Counted from the first letter of the stretch, positions 36,101 through 45,456 are shown. The stretch: 64,000 nucleotides of DNA from Taishania sp037189645 (GCA_037189645.1 JBBCIY010000014.1:24710-88709); one strand, 5' to 3'. The notes: generated by a model from the sequence alone, not told the origin. Numbers and translations: made by a program.

Positions 36101-37763
36101 CATGTGTAAAATGGACCTGTTCACCTGGTTCATGGACCAGGAACGGATCGACATGGAAAAGAAAACCTCGAAAGACCTGACCATTGATACCGGTGTGGAC
36201 CTGGTCGGGCCCAATTTCTTCTCTACGCATCCGAAACAGGATTCGCTTCAGTTCAGAGCGCCAAAAGCACGGCTGGACATGAAATCCAAATCCATTTATT
36301 GCGACGAAGTCGAATACATCGCTGTGGCCGACGCGCGTATCTACCCGGACAGTATGAAAGTCAACATCCGTAAAAAAGCGCAGCTCGATCAGTTAAAGAA
36401 CGCAACGATCGTTGCCAATTACATTACAAAATACCACACGTTTGAACGTGCAACGGTTGACATCACGGCAAGAAAAGCATACAAGGCGGTTGGTGAATAC
36501 CCGTACTATGATAAGGACAGCATCCCTTCCTACATTGTCATGGATGAAATTGGCCCGGACAGCTCTTTTGAAACCATCGCCACCGGAAAAATCGACAAGG
36601 AAAAAGGATTCAAACTCAGCAATGAATTTGATTACTACGGAAGCCTGACAGTTAAAGCGTCTTCCCCTGAGATTTTGTTCAACGGCGCAACAAGGATCAA
36701 CCACAGCTGTGAAAAATTCGAAAAGAACTGGCTGGCCTTCTCCAGCTCCATCGATCCGAAGAACATCCAGATCCCTGTGAGCACTACCATGAAAAACCTG
36801 GACGGAGAGCCGATCTCAGCAGGAATCGTATGGAGGGACGCTACCAATGTGGACAGCATTGAGCTGTATCCGACGTTCCTGTCTGCGCTATCGAACCCGA
36901 ACGACCCGGTAGTCATTACCGCTTCCGGCGTGCTGACCTATGATTTCAATTCGAAAGAATTCCAGATCGCTTCCAGAGAGAAACTGATCAACCGTTCGGA
37001 AAAAGGAAACTTCCTCTCCCTCAAGACAGAAACATGCTCCATGTTTGGTGAAGGTGTGGTGAATTTAGGAATGGATCACGGCGATGTTTCCGTAAAAACT
37101 GTCGGGATTGTAGATTACAACCAGAAAAGTGGAGAAATTTTATTTAATTTGACGGCAAAAATCGATATGCCGTTGGATAAATCCGTTTTCAAAGATGTTC
37201 CGGACAAGATCAGTATCACAGAAGGGCTGAACCCGATGGATTTCGCGACAAACACCTTGAAATCCGCTATGACCATCTGGGGGAACCAGGCGGAAGCGGA
37301 TAAGCTGGAGGAAGATTTTACGATCAAAGGGGAACTGAAAAAAATACCTGGCTCACTGGAATCAACGATGACGATCACCGGGTTGCGGATGAAGTACTAC
37401 AGCCAGCCAACGCTGAACAACTACAAAGGACTGATCACAACCGTAGAATCGGCTATCCTTGTAAGCATGTTCGACAAGCCGGTGATGAAATACGTTCCTT
37501 TCAAGGCGTTCTTCCAGCAAAAATACTCCGGTGCGGGAGGAGACTGGTTCGCATTGCTGATCGACGTTCCGGGAGGAAAAGATTATTTCTTCAATTATTC
37601 AATGGGTAAAAAAGAAGGAACACTGGATATCATGACCGGAGACAGCGAGTTATCGACAGCTATATCAGCATTGAAAGACGATAAGCGCAAATCGAAAAAC
37701 TTCATGTACCAGCTCGGGCAGGGAGGTCTGAGGACGGTATTTAATAATTTGTTTACAAAATAA
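33138..37763 (+). CDS. Very large secreted protein of unknown function (1541 residues)
   Basis: Not recognised. A signal peptide (MKNFISLLFIATLFTAFGQ) is followed by a short helical domain (about 20-140). Then comes a very long region rich in short beta strands, with repeated patterns such as FSGWINAGKAEIN, LRLQGELVSAGIFP and VTASGVLTYDFNSKEFQI, suggesting a beta-solenoid or OstA/LptD-like periplasmic scaffold (inference). No T9SS sorting domain, transmembrane helix or outer-membrane anchor is visible, so it is probably periplasmic. The stop overlaps the plsY start (TAATG). Cysteines are very few. It could be an envelope assembly factor in view of size and its phospholipid-synthesis neighbour, but no function should be assigned. 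Confidence 0.8.
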   Translation: MKNFISLLFIATLFTAFGQTYSPDRAKFIKEFQSALSPYGKGEHSKFIKDELSVMLLQTNEFPDRYFTNLVATCNLLVTKRLDTYPDIYNYVYSVYSLVKNKQPESSYNAYQSTIDKLLESRNPKRFTDFAESSMGFFAEGKLAGKSNFEWFYEGGKYEFRYDDKPYIELSGGNLICRWIATSGSSKKTTKYSDSIVVYQTSGMYDPTTQRWSGNGGILTWEKVGISKDETYAEIGKFNTSMKSSSLTLDSVKLKTPYFKELIEGRITENAVKINRETDRIHPHFISFKTDLKITNIKPNVNYEGAFVMKGADFVGSGTNNTPAKITVMKNGKPHISSRASELYITDKNINSNNANTALYLNTGDSVYHPNISFVYSYNEGILELSRPTTGMGQAPFSDSYHKLDYYVPKIVYKEKENTLSFVYEPGTSQEQRVARFESFNYLNDRIYDELQGLSSVNPLVALSKYTYKYDKYELSEGECATALGWGLDQGGRTLMLQLANYGFINYDTQNKKVTINPKLENYVQGRAGKRDFDNIVITCDFRPKELKDYTEEEIKANPALQQVRESYKKQNEERRGYTHFGTFNLSTMDIDLVGVDRITISEKQNTHIFPAENKVKVKKNRDMEFSGWINAGKAEINTVSANYNYETNKINFLKTNELILRVQPRDPAHGKSGIAMTSWISNAVGEVAVDLPTNRSGNKTDATTATYPILSVTNATKVYYNSKDLFRGAYDSTRFYYTLKPFTIDSIDNFNDRALRLQGELVSAGIFPNIKEDLKVMPDYSFGFSTTAPADGLNFYGTGAKYQNKIMLSGNGLQGAGTINFVKSTSVSKNLLTFLPDSTVGYVTFVNTPVENGIQFPEVKSEDAYMTYLPKQQLLKATSTPQNDLNFFGDQTKLRGTAYVTPKGMSGRGMMTFSNATIVSDKFVYEWKDIHADTSSFSLKNNNREEGEAGMVFETNNVKSHVSFKDRKGVFNSNQGESRVDFPVNQYMCKMDLFTWFMDQERIDMEKKTSKDLTIDTGVDLVGPNFFSTHPKQDSLQFRAPKARLDMKSKSIYCDEVEYIAVADARIYPDSMKVNIRKKAQLDQLKNATIVANYITKYHTFERATVDITARKAYKAVGEYPYYDKDSIPSYIVMDEIGPDSSFETIATGKIDKEKGFKLSNEFDYYGSLTVKASSPEILFNGATRINHSCEKFEKNWLAFSSSIDPKNIQIPVSTTMKNLDGEPISAGIVWRDATNVDSIELYPTFLSALSNPNDPVVITASGVLTYDFNSKEFQIASREKLINRSEKGNFLSLKTETCSMFGEGVVNLGMDHGDVSVKTVGIVDYNQKSGEILFNLTAKIDMPLDKSVFKDVPDKISITEGLNPMDFATNTLKSAMTIWGNQAEADKLEEDFTIKGELKKIPGSLESTMTITGLRMKYYSQPTLNNYKGLITTVESAILVSMFDKPVMKYVPFKAFFQQKYSGAGGDWFALLIDVPGGKDYFFNYSMGKKEGTLDIMTGDSELSTAISALKDDKRKSKNFMYQLGQGGLRTVFNNLFTK

Positions 37764-38383
37764 TGGATTATATTCTATTCGGGATCATCGCCTATTTACT
37801 GGGCTCCATTCCGACAGCAGTATGGGTCGGAAAAGCAAAATACGGGATCGATGTCCGTGAACATGGAAGCAAAAACGCAGGAGCAACCAATACATTCCGC
37901 GTATTGGGAAAAAAAGCAGGAATAACCGTATTGAGCATTGACGTGCTGAAAGGGTTCATTGCCACCTTCCTTCCGTATCTGTTCAACGTAGGAGAATGGC
38001 AGTCCGACGAGCTGATCACCGTTCAGATCCTGGCCTCCCTCATGGCCGTTGTCGGTCATGTATTCCCTGTTTTTGCCGGTTTCAGAGGAGGAAAAGGCGT
38101 TGCCACCTCACTGGGAGTAATCATCGGGCTTCATCCTCCCGCAGCCGGAATCTGTATCGCCGTGTTCCTGATCGTTTTCATCCTTTCCCAGTACGTTTCA
38201 CTTGGAGCCATTTGTGCAGCGATTGCTTTTCCTTCCTGCATTTATTTCGTTTTCGGAATCAAATCAGTCTGGCTGAACGGCTTCGCAATGCTGCTGGCCG
38301 CACTCGTGATCTTTGCCCACCGGCAGAACATCAGGCGCTTAATCGCCGGTAATGAGAACAAAATGAACCTTTTCAAGAAATAA
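37763..38383 (+). CDS. plsY: Glycerol-3-phosphate acyltransferase PlsY
   Basis: Inner-membrane enzyme (206 residues) that uses acyl-phosphate to acylate glycerol-3-phosphate in phospholipid synthesis. Active-site loops are visible: LLGSIPTAVWVGK, EHGSKNAGATNTFRVLGKK, VVGHVFPVFAGFRGGKGVATSLG and a final AHRQNIRRLIAGNENK. Five hydrophobic helices fit the family. The start codon overlaps the stop of the 1541-residue gene, so translation of the two is probably coupled. Confidence 0.96.
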   Translation: MDYILFGIIAYLLGSIPTAVWVGKAKYGIDVREHGSKNAGATNTFRVLGKKAGITVLSIDVLKGFIATFLPYLFNVGEWQSDELITVQILASLMAVVGHVFPVFAGFRGGKGVATSLGVIIGLHPPAAGICIAVFLIVFILSQYVSLGAICAAIAFPSCIYFVFGIKSVWLNGFAMLLAALVIFAHRQNIRRLIAGNENKMNLFKK

Positions 38384-38502
38384 CCGTATCAGCTTTTAGT
38401 TTAGTAAAAAAACAAAAAGCTATGAATAATCGTTTTCTTGACTTACATTTGGGGTGTAAATTACTGTCACTTAAACTCATCTAACTGATATGAAGAAGTA
38501 AC

Positions 38503-41500
38503 GTGCCTCTGAAAAAAAATAGGATCTTACTCGTTGTATTACTGCTTACGGCGTTCTTTTCTTTCACACAAACAGAAACAGAAGTGAAAGTCAAGGCAGA
38601 TGCTTTGTTCAAAAACAAGGAATACGTCGAAGCTACCCCGCTTTACCTCCGCCTGTTGTCTTTACAGCCCAAAAGCTACGAATACAGCTACAAGTACGGA
38701 ACCTGCCTGTTATTCAGTTCCGGCAGCAAACAGGAGGCCATCCGCTACCTGGCGTATGCGGTAAAAAGCCCGGTGCCGATCTTCGAATCTCATTTTTTCC
38801 TCGGAAAAGCCTATCACCTCAATTACCAGTTCAACGACGCCATCCGTGAGTACAACAGCTACCTGGTAAAAGCCCCCAAAGGAGAATACACCGATGCGTC
38901 AAATCGCAATATTGCGATGTGCGAGAATGGCAAGCACCTGCTGACAACCGTTACGGATGTCATTGTCCGGAAGAAAACAGAGATCAGGCAGGAAGATTTC
39001 TTCCGCCTGTATGATCTTTCGGAGATCGGTGGAAGCATTATTTTCGCTGTTGACTTTCAATCGAAAAACGACAAAAAATTCAACCATAAACCAGTCGTTC
39101 ATATTTCCCCTGATATGGACAATGTTTATTTCTCCAGCTACGGAGAAGGAAACAACCTTGATCTTTACGTTGCCCGAAGGCTACCCGGAGGAAAATTCGG
39201 AGTTCCGCAAAAGCTAAATGGCGGCGTAAACACCCCGTTTGATGAAGATTTCCCCTACATGCATCCCAACGGGAAGGAACTTTATTTTTCTTCGAAAGGG
39301 CATAATTCAATGGGAGGATACGATATTTTCCGGGCAAAATTCAATGCAGAAAACAATTCATTCGGAGAAGTGGAAAACGTTGATTTTTCGATCAGCTCGC
39401 CCGACGACGATATTCTTTACGTGGTAGATAAGGAAAGTAAAAACGCGTATTTCTCGTCCAAACGCCAGTCACAGGATGGAAAGATCGTCGTTTACAAGGT
39501 CGCCGTCGAGCGGATCCCTGTTCAGCTGGCCATCGTGAAAGGTTCCTTTCATTCCTCTGTACTGCCGGGCAATCCAACAATGACGGTTGAAGTAGTCGAC
39601 AAAGCCAGCGGAAAACGGATCGGTATTTTCAGCACCCTGAAAGAAAACACGTACCTCATTACCTTTCCCAAAGGAGGAAAATACGAATACCGGGTCCAGG
39701 TCGACGGCTCCAGGGAGCAATTCACAGCCGAAGTGGAAATCCCATACCTGAAAGAGCTACGCCCGCTGAAGCAACGCATAGATCACGAATTAGCCGATGC
39801 AACGGAACGGATACGGGTCACCAACCTGTTCAATGAAGAGTTTGAAGACGCACAGAGCATCGTTTCCCAGGTGCTGAAAGAACGGGCGAATCTGAATGTC
39901 AACGAAGACCAGTTTGAATCAGGAGCACCCGAAAACGAAACCCGGACCAGGGCAGTCATCGCGGAATTGCGGTTGGAAAACCGTTCCCTGATGGAAGTAG
40001 GGCAACTGCTGGAACTCAAAGCGGCAGAAGCAAAAGCGACCACTGACGGAGGAACCCAGGCAGAGAACAAGGCAAACGGGATAAGTGCCGCGCTGTACAA
40101 TGAAATTACCGGTATCGACAATGAGATCCGGGCATTGATCAAAGAAGCCGATGCTTCGGAAAGCATCCGCCGGAAAGAAATGGTGCTCAACAACGCGAAA
40201 GAACTGTACCAGACACGGGATGAGAAACTGCAAAAGATCCTGGAAATACAACAGGCAGCAAGTGAAATGAGCACTTCAGGGAACAGCATACAGGACCCGG
40301 ACAGGCTGGAACAGATCAGCAACGAATACAACCGGTTGTTCGAAGAAGGAAAGCACCATGAGCTGGGAACATTGCTGGAAAACAACAAGGACTACCTGCT
40401 GAAATCCTTGCACTCCCCCCCGGGATCGGGACTGGAAGAATTGCTGGCACAACAAGCAGACGTTGATACCCAAATCAAAAAATACCAGTCGCTGGAACAA
40501 GGACATACAGAAGAAATGGCCCGGCTGGATGCTGAAATTACAGCCCTGAACAGGCAAAAAGAGCAAGTAAAAGAGAAACAAAAACAGGACATTCAAAATA
40601 AAATCGACGACAAATCGCAGCAAAAAGAGGCTTCTGAAAAATCACTGGATAAAGTAAGGGTGCTTATTAAAAAAGAGGCGGAAAAACGGGAAGAAATAAC
40701 AAAAAAGATCCTTCTTGCCAATGAAATTGAAGCATACACAGGGAAACCGCTTTCCGGTGAAGAACTGTCACAAATAAAAGCGACCGTGAATGAAGATAAG
40801 AGCAGGATCCTGAAATCGTACATCGAATCGTCACTTGCCGAATTATCCTCTCCTCTGCCGGTGAAATCCAACGAAACAATGGCGGAACAAACCATTGAGC
40901 ACTACAATACCCGAAGTGAGGAAATCTATTCCAGGAACGAATGGAGCAACTATGAAAAGCAAAGCCGCCTGCTGTCGCTGAATGCGGAGAAACAGCAGGA
41001 ACTGACCACCTACCTGGAAGAAATTGACACCAACGAAAAGCTGGATGACCAGGAAAAAACGCAGGAAAAAACTGCCGCTCAGAAGATGCTCCGGCAATTA
41101 CAGGAAGACCAGTCATCGCTGGAAAAAGAATTTGAGCAGACAACCAAAAAAGAGATCTCCGGCTTAAAAACGGAACGGATCATCTCCGGGATCTTTCCGG
41201 AATATTACAGCAGTGTTGATCAGGTTAAAGCCAGCAACAACCTTTCCCGGGTGGAAAAACTGGAGCGATTGAACCAGCTGGATTCCGACCTTTCTCAAAA
41301 AATAACAGCTGAGATCCAGCAATTGAAAAAGGAGATCCAGCCCACCACCCGTGATCCGCTGGCAGAAGCCAAAATTGACCTCCTGCACCAGCACAATACC
41401 CACATTCAATCCAGCATTTCCGCCCAAAAAGAAGAAATAAACAGCCTGAAAACAGCACAGGAAAGCAGGACCAGGCAAGAACAGGAAACAGATCAGCAGA

Positions 41501-44500
41501 TCAGCAGAATCGCTGAAGCTACCGAAGAAAAATACACTTCCCTGATCGGAGAATACAACAAGCTGTCCGGCGCGGAAAACCCGGCAGGTGCCATCGCAGT
41601 CCTGGAAGAACTTACCCGGGAGCTGAACACTCAAAAACAGGAGTTGGAACAAGCCAGGAAAACCCACCCCAATACTACCAAAATCAACAGCCAGCTGACG
41701 GTCATTGAACATAAAATGAATGAGGTTTCGATGCTGCTTGCAACTGAACGAACAGCGCAGGAAGCATTCAACAGCAGGCAAACGGTTTCAATAACCAGCA
41801 ATGATCCTGCAGAAGAAGAAATAAAAAACGATCCCGGAATAAAACCGGAATCCTCCGAAGAAATTACCAGGGAAGAACCAACACAGCAAGAAGAATCCCT
41901 GCCAACGGCTCCTGTCAAATCCGAAGCAGAGATCAAACAGGAACTGCACCAGGACTATTCTGTCAGCACGGACGACTTTGAAAAAACGGATCTTCCTCTT
42001 TCAGCTGTCCGGCGCACCATTGACCGGCTGGAAACGTATAAATCACAGCTGGAACACAGGCTGAATGCAACCGGGGCAGCGAACAGTGAAACGGGGAAAG
42101 CACAGTATCAAACGGTGATCCGTGAAGAAATCGCACGGACAACCGCCCGGATCGCAGAGCTGCTGGAGGAAGAGCAAACCCTATCCGCACCACCCACAGC
42201 AGAAGAAAATAATACGGAGCTCCCCAACTCAGAAGAAACCATCGGGCAGCAGCAAACAGGAACCACCTCCCCTGCTCCATCCCGTGAACAGGAGCTGGCT
42301 GCATTGCTGACAAATGAAGAACTCAGCAAAAACGAACGAAAAGAGCTTACACGTGAGCTGTCCACAATCAAACAGGAAAAAGCAACCACCAACACTACCA
42401 CGAAACAACAACGCAATATACAGTTGGAAAAAGAGCTCAGGGAACTCACTCAACATTCTGACACCAGAGAACTCCAGGAAGTCGGCACAAACTATAACGC
42501 TGCTATTGACCGTCTGAATGCTGCTTTTAACCGTGAAAAAGATCCGGTCAACCGTGAAATCATTGCTTCACAGATGGAAGCCTTGCACGAAGGCTATCTT
42601 TCCGACCTGGAAAGAAATAACCGTTTGAATGAAAACCTGTCGGTCAGCAGTCAGAGCAGCGGAACGCGGATCTATTCCCAAGAAAACCTGCACCAGATGC
42701 AGCGAAAAGGTTATATTGAGATCGATGAACTCATTCTCCTGAAAGCAGAGAAATCCAGGCAACTGAACGGCGCTTCCGGGAAAGAGAAAGCAAGTATCCT
42801 GCAAGAGATCAGGGCCCTGGATGAGTGGGAAAACCTTCTCCGGAAAGAGATGATATTTATTGAAGAGCAGCTACAGCTGTACCGCCCGGTCGAGCGGCCT
42901 GTTCCCCTGGCAGAAAATACAGTACGGCTTTCCTTTAACGAAGAGCGACACATCGCAGCGAGCGAAAATTACCACCATTATGCAGCTGCCATTGCCACGC
43001 AAAATGAACGGATCAACCAGCATGCGAAGCTTACAAACACATTAGCAGGCTATCAGGAGGAACTGGAATCACTTAGAAATACGGGGGAATCCCAGCCGCA
43101 GCAAAAACAAGCGCTTTTTGAAAAAATCAACGCGATATCCTTATCTTTGAAAGAGCTGGAAACAACTATTTCCGTTGCTCACAAAGAAGCAGTCACTTAT
43201 TTACCAACCGATCCTGAAGAAATGATGAAATTTCAAAATTTAGTTATGAGAGGAGTAAACCCGGTTAAAAAATCACTTATTGCCACTGCCCTGATCCAGA
43301 TCCCGGCAAGTGGAATAGCATTCAATCCCTCTCCTCCGTCCATCCCGGAGTTAAAAACCATTCCCGTCGGCGTGGCAAGCCCAAAAGGACTCGTGTACCG
43401 GGTGCAGGTAGGTGCATTCGCCAGACCGATCCCGGAAGACCACTTCAAGGAGTTCGCACCTGTTTCCGGGGAAAAGATAGAACATTCGAACATCACCCGC
43501 TACATGGCCGGGTATTTCAACAATGCTGCCTCAGTCGTTGATGCACGCGACAAGATCAGGCAGATCGGCTACAATGATGCGTTCGTTGTTGCTTACTGTG
43601 ACGGGAAACGCATTACTTTCGGAGAAGCGCGGCGGATGGAAGAGCGCAATGAATGTGTCGGGCAAAGAACCAACGAGCTGCAGCTGGAAGTGGCTGGCAA
43701 CTTCGCAGAAAAGCTGGGACTGGAAGACACTTCCAGAACACTAAAACCTGTTCCGGAGCACTCCTATAATCAAAGCCCGGGCGCGGCACCGGCTACTGCC
43801 ATTGAACAATTCGACAGCAACCTGCTGTTCTACACTGTACAGGTTGGTGTGTATAACCGCCCGGTAGAAAAGGAACGCCTGCTCAGCCTGGAACCACTTT
43901 ATACCTTGCGGCTGGAAAACGGGCAGATCCGTTATTCCGCAGGGATGTATGGTGACCTTTCCGAAGCCAGGCAGAGTGAAACAGCAATCCGAGCCAAAGG
44001 GATCTCCGACGCTTTTGTCACAGCTTATTACCAGGGGAAACGCATCAGCATCGATAAAGCACGAATGCTACTGGCTTCGGGACAAGCGACCTTATACAGC
44101 GATGATAAAAAAGACGTGGCTGTTTCCCCGGCTCCTGACCCGGTACAGACCGTTCAGGAAATTAAAGTATTCACGGAAAGCACGCTGGTGCAGTCAAAGG
44201 AAAAGCCGGTTGAGAGCTACGTCCAGTTCGCTACGAAAGTGACCTTTGAAAGCTACCCGCGGGAAGAGCTGAACAGGTACAATGCAAAAGGAAACTTCTA
44301 TTACGACCAGGCGGACAGGAAAATAAAATCAGCGTTCTACCCGGTAACAGAATCATTGCCCCGGATCGCAGCTTTTTCCGGCCTGCTAGACACCATCCAG
44401 CTCTCAAAGTCCGACGTATTAAAAAGCAACGATTCCAAAGTGACCTTCGAGCTGAATTCGGCGACCATCCCCGGGGACCTGAATGACTGGCTGATGAAGT

Positions 44501-44664
44501 TTCCCTACAGAAAATCGGTCTCGCGTTCGGAAAATGGACTGGAAATTCATATCTTTGATGTACGGTTGGAGGATGCACAGGAAATGCGTACCATTTCCGG
44601 ATTATTCGGATACCCGCTGACCGAGACACAAAACTTAAAGGAATATGACAGGAACAATGAATAG
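38503..44664 (+). CDS. Giant envelope protein: TPR, PD40 propeller, coiled coil and two SPOR-like repeats
   Basis: 2053 residues from a GTG start (38503); the nearest upstream ATG is followed at once by a stop. An N-terminal signal (RILLVVLLLTAFFSFTQ) leads to TPR helices (about 25-150), then a PD40/WD40-like propeller (about 200-310; VYFSSYGEGNNLDLYVAR, LYFSSKGHNSMGGYDIFRA). Residues about 420-1570 are Glu/Gln/Lys-rich coiled coil. Two SPOR-like domains follow, near 1629 (YRVQVGAFARPI) and 1773 (YTVQVGVYNRPV). The TPR-PD40 start resembles PorE-type T9SS lipoproteins, but the OmpA-like peptidoglycan domain is replaced by SPOR-type ones, which bind glycan strands. It is probably a periplasmic tether between peptidoglycan and a surface complex (inference). 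Its end overlaps clpS by 20 bases. Confidence 0.83.
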   Translation: MPLKKNRILLVVLLLTAFFSFTQTETEVKVKADALFKNKEYVEATPLYLRLLSLQPKSYEYSYKYGTCLLFSSGSKQEAIRYLAYAVKSPVPIFESHFFLGKAYHLNYQFNDAIREYNSYLVKAPKGEYTDASNRNIAMCENGKHLLTTVTDVIVRKKTEIRQEDFFRLYDLSEIGGSIIFAVDFQSKNDKKFNHKPVVHISPDMDNVYFSSYGEGNNLDLYVARRLPGGKFGVPQKLNGGVNTPFDEDFPYMHPNGKELYFSSKGHNSMGGYDIFRAKFNAENNSFGEVENVDFSISSPDDDILYVVDKESKNAYFSSKRQSQDGKIVVYKVAVERIPVQLAIVKGSFHSSVLPGNPTMTVEVVDKASGKRIGIFSTLKENTYLITFPKGGKYEYRVQVDGSREQFTAEVEIPYLKELRPLKQRIDHELADATERIRVTNLFNEEFEDAQSIVSQVLKERANLNVNEDQFESGAPENETRTRAVIAELRLENRSLMEVGQLLELKAAEAKATTDGGTQAENKANGISAALYNEITGIDNEIRALIKEADASESIRRKEMVLNNAKELYQTRDEKLQKILEIQQAASEMSTSGNSIQDPDRLEQISNEYNRLFEEGKHHELGTLLENNKDYLLKSLHSPPGSGLEELLAQQADVDTQIKKYQSLEQGHTEEMARLDAEITALNRQKEQVKEKQKQDIQNKIDDKSQQKEASEKSLDKVRVLIKKEAEKREEITKKILLANEIEAYTGKPLSGEELSQIKATVNEDKSRILKSYIESSLAELSSPLPVKSNETMAEQTIEHYNTRSEEIYSRNEWSNYEKQSRLLSLNAEKQQELTTYLEEIDTNEKLDDQEKTQEKTAAQKMLRQLQEDQSSLEKEFEQTTKKEISGLKTERIISGIFPEYYSSVDQVKASNNLSRVEKLERLNQLDSDLSQKITAEIQQLKKEIQPTTRDPLAEAKIDLLHQHNTHIQSSISAQKEEINSLKTAQESRTRQEQETDQQISRIAEATEEKYTSLIGEYNKLSGAENPAGAIAVLEELTRELNTQKQELEQARKTHPNTTKINSQLTVIEHKMNEVSMLLATERTAQEAFNSRQTVSITSNDPAEEEIKNDPGIKPESSEEITREEPTQQEESLPTAPVKSEAEIKQELHQDYSVSTDDFEKTDLPLSAVRRTIDRLETYKSQLEHRLNATGAANSETGKAQYQTVIREEIARTTARIAELLEEEQTLSAPPTAEENNTELPNSEETIGQQQTGTTSPAPSREQELAALLTNEELSKNERKELTRELSTIKQEKATTNTTTKQQRNIQLEKELRELTQHSDTRELQEVGTNYNAAIDRLNAAFNREKDPVNREIIASQMEALHEGYLSDLERNNRLNENLSVSSQSSGTRIYSQENLHQMQRKGYIEIDELILLKAEKSRQLNGASGKEKASILQEIRALDEWENLLRKEMIFIEEQLQLYRPVERPVPLAENTVRLSFNEERHIAASENYHHYAAAIATQNERINQHAKLTNTLAGYQEELESLRNTGESQPQQKQALFEKINAISLSLKELETTISVAHKEAVTYLPTDPEEMMKFQNLVMRGVNPVKKSLIATALIQIPASGIAFNPSPPSIPELKTIPVGVASPKGLVYRVQVGAFARPIPEDHFKEFAPVSGEKIEHSNITRYMAGYFNNAASVVDARDKIRQIGYNDAFVVAYCDGKRITFGEARRMEERNECVGQRTNELQLEVAGNFAEKLGLEDTSRTLKPVPEHSYNQSPGAAPATAIEQFDSNLLFYTVQVGVYNRPVEKERLLSLEPLYTLRLENGQIRYSAGMYGDLSEARQSETAIRAKGISDAFVTAYYQGKRISIDKARMLLASGQATLYSDDKKDVAVSPAPDPVQTVQEIKVFTESTLVQSKEKPVESYVQFATKVTFESYPREELNRYNAKGNFYYDQADRKIKSAFYPVTESLPRIAAFSGLLDTIQLSKSDVLKSNDSKVTFELNSATIPGDLNDWLMKFPYRKSVSRSENGLEIHIFDVRLEDAQEMRTISGLFGYPLTETQNLKEYDRNNE

Positions 44665-44929
44665 CGTTCAGACGGAAGAAGAAGTTCTTTCCATCGAAAA
44701 ACTGATCGGTCAGCATGACCTGATCGTCTATAACGATGATGTCAATACGTTCGACCATGTGATCGAATCGCTGGTAAAGGTTTGCCGTCACGATACTGTC
44801 CAGGCAGAACAATGCACCTATATCATTCATTTTAGCGGTAAATGCCAGGTCAAAAGGGGTTCTTATGAAAAGCTGGAACCCATGTGCACTGCGTTATTAG
44901 ACAGGGGAATAAGTGCTGTCATTGAATAA
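44645..44929 (+). CDS. clpS: ATP-dependent Clp protease adaptor ClpS
   Basis: Small cytosolic N-degron adaptor (94 residues) that delivers substrates to ClpA(C)P. The conserved LIVYNDDVNTFDHVIESL and the later HFSGKCQVKRGSYEKLEP with the ClpS fold pattern are clear. The first ATG (44645) overlaps the end of the 2053-residue gene; a second ATG at 44657 gives a slightly shorter form. It is followed by the tRNA-Arg promoter. Confidence 0.93.
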   Translation: MTGTMNSVQTEEEVLSIEKLIGQHDLIVYNDDVNTFDHVIESLVKVCRHDTVQAEQCTYIIHFSGKCQVKRGSYEKLEPMCTALLDRGISAVIE

Positions 44930-44953
44930 TTTTTTTATTTTCATCTTAAAAAG

Positions 44954-44985
44954 TTTGCAGGATTAGAACGAATGTGGTACCTTTG
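44954..44985 (+). promoter_or_regulatory. Promoter of tRNA-Arg
   Basis: TTTG at 44954-44957 and TACCTTTG at 44978-44985 are separated by 20 bases, a full match to the Bacteroidetes consensus. The tRNA begins 20 bases downstream. Confidence 0.8.
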
Positions 44986-45005
44986 CCCTCGCAAAAACTT
45001 GCAAC

Positions 45006-45079
45006 GGCTCCGTAGCTCAACTGTATAGAGCATCAGATTACGGCTCTGAAGGTTTCAGGTTAGAATCCTGACGGGGTCA
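45006..45079 (+). tRNA. tRNA-Arg (anticodon ACG)
   Basis: A 74-base cloverleaf without encoded CCA. Acceptor stem GGCTCCG pairs with CGGGGTC including two wobble pairs. D-stem GCTC/GAGC, anticodon stem TCAGA/TCTGA with loop TTACGGC (anticodon ACG), T-stem TCAGG/CCTGA with loop TTAGAAT. Discriminator A at 45079. Likely the attachment side of the following AT-rich island. Confidence 0.92.
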
Positions 45080-45115
45080 CAGAGTTAAGCCAATCCGGTT
45101 CGGGTTGGCTTTTTT
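45075..45115 (+). repeat. Left copy of a 41-bp direct repeat (tRNA end plus terminator)
   Basis: From the last five bases of tRNA-Arg (GGTCA) through the terminator T-run this 41-bp stretch recurs at 50685-50725 with only two mismatches (AGAG against AAGG after GGTCAC). Such pairs bracket tRNA-integrated islands as attL/attR, but no integrase is seen between them. A terminator cassette shared by two tRNA loci is the alternative. Confidence 0.6.
45087..45115 (+). terminator. Terminator after tRNA-Arg
   Basis: AAGCCAATCC and GGGTTGGCTT form a stem with a short loop (GGTTC) followed by TTTTTT, a textbook Rho-independent terminator directly after the tRNA. Confidence 0.88.
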
Positions 45116-45250
45116 ATTATAAGAAAATCTATTTTTCAGCACTTTATATCAATTTAGGAAGTTAGAACTTTTTGTTTTTTTTGACCAAACCTGAAAAATT
45201 TGCAACTAAAGCAGCGAAGCTAATTCTTTTGTCCTTCAATATTTTATCCT

Positions 45251-45400
45251 AAAAACAGGTATAAATACTCATTTTTTTATAGGTGAGGATTAGTAGTTTT
45301 GTGAACATGTGACAGGAATTATTGTAACTACACTGTAAATCAATAGAAACAAGATAGCAATCGGTTACAAGTAGTTATTTGTTGCGTATATTTGAGAGTT
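45251..45400 (+). promoter_or_regulatory. Leader module 1 (promoter and untranslated region) before McrBC
   Basis: Homologous to the leader at 58991-59120. Shared in order: AACAGGTAT, a degenerate TACT half, TAGTTTTG (45294-45301; a TAnnTTTG -7 box), then GTAACTACA (from 45324), TGTAAATCAAT (from 45334) and TATTTGTTG. The distance from GGTAT to the -7 box is 36 bases in both copies. A dyad-like GGTATAAATACT just upstream may be an operator. The 340 bases between the tRNA terminator and the first gene hold nothing else that I can name. Confidence 0.65.
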
Positions 45401-45456
45401 GTGCGTCAGTGTAAAAGCGACACAAATAAAAAAGAATAACAAAAGATATTAATTGA

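Noticed and set aside
41164..41781. 205-codon hydrophobic frame on the minus strand
   Set aside because: Antisense to the Glu/Gln-rich coiled coil of the 2053-residue gene, which makes long Phe/Leu-rich reverse frames by codon bias.
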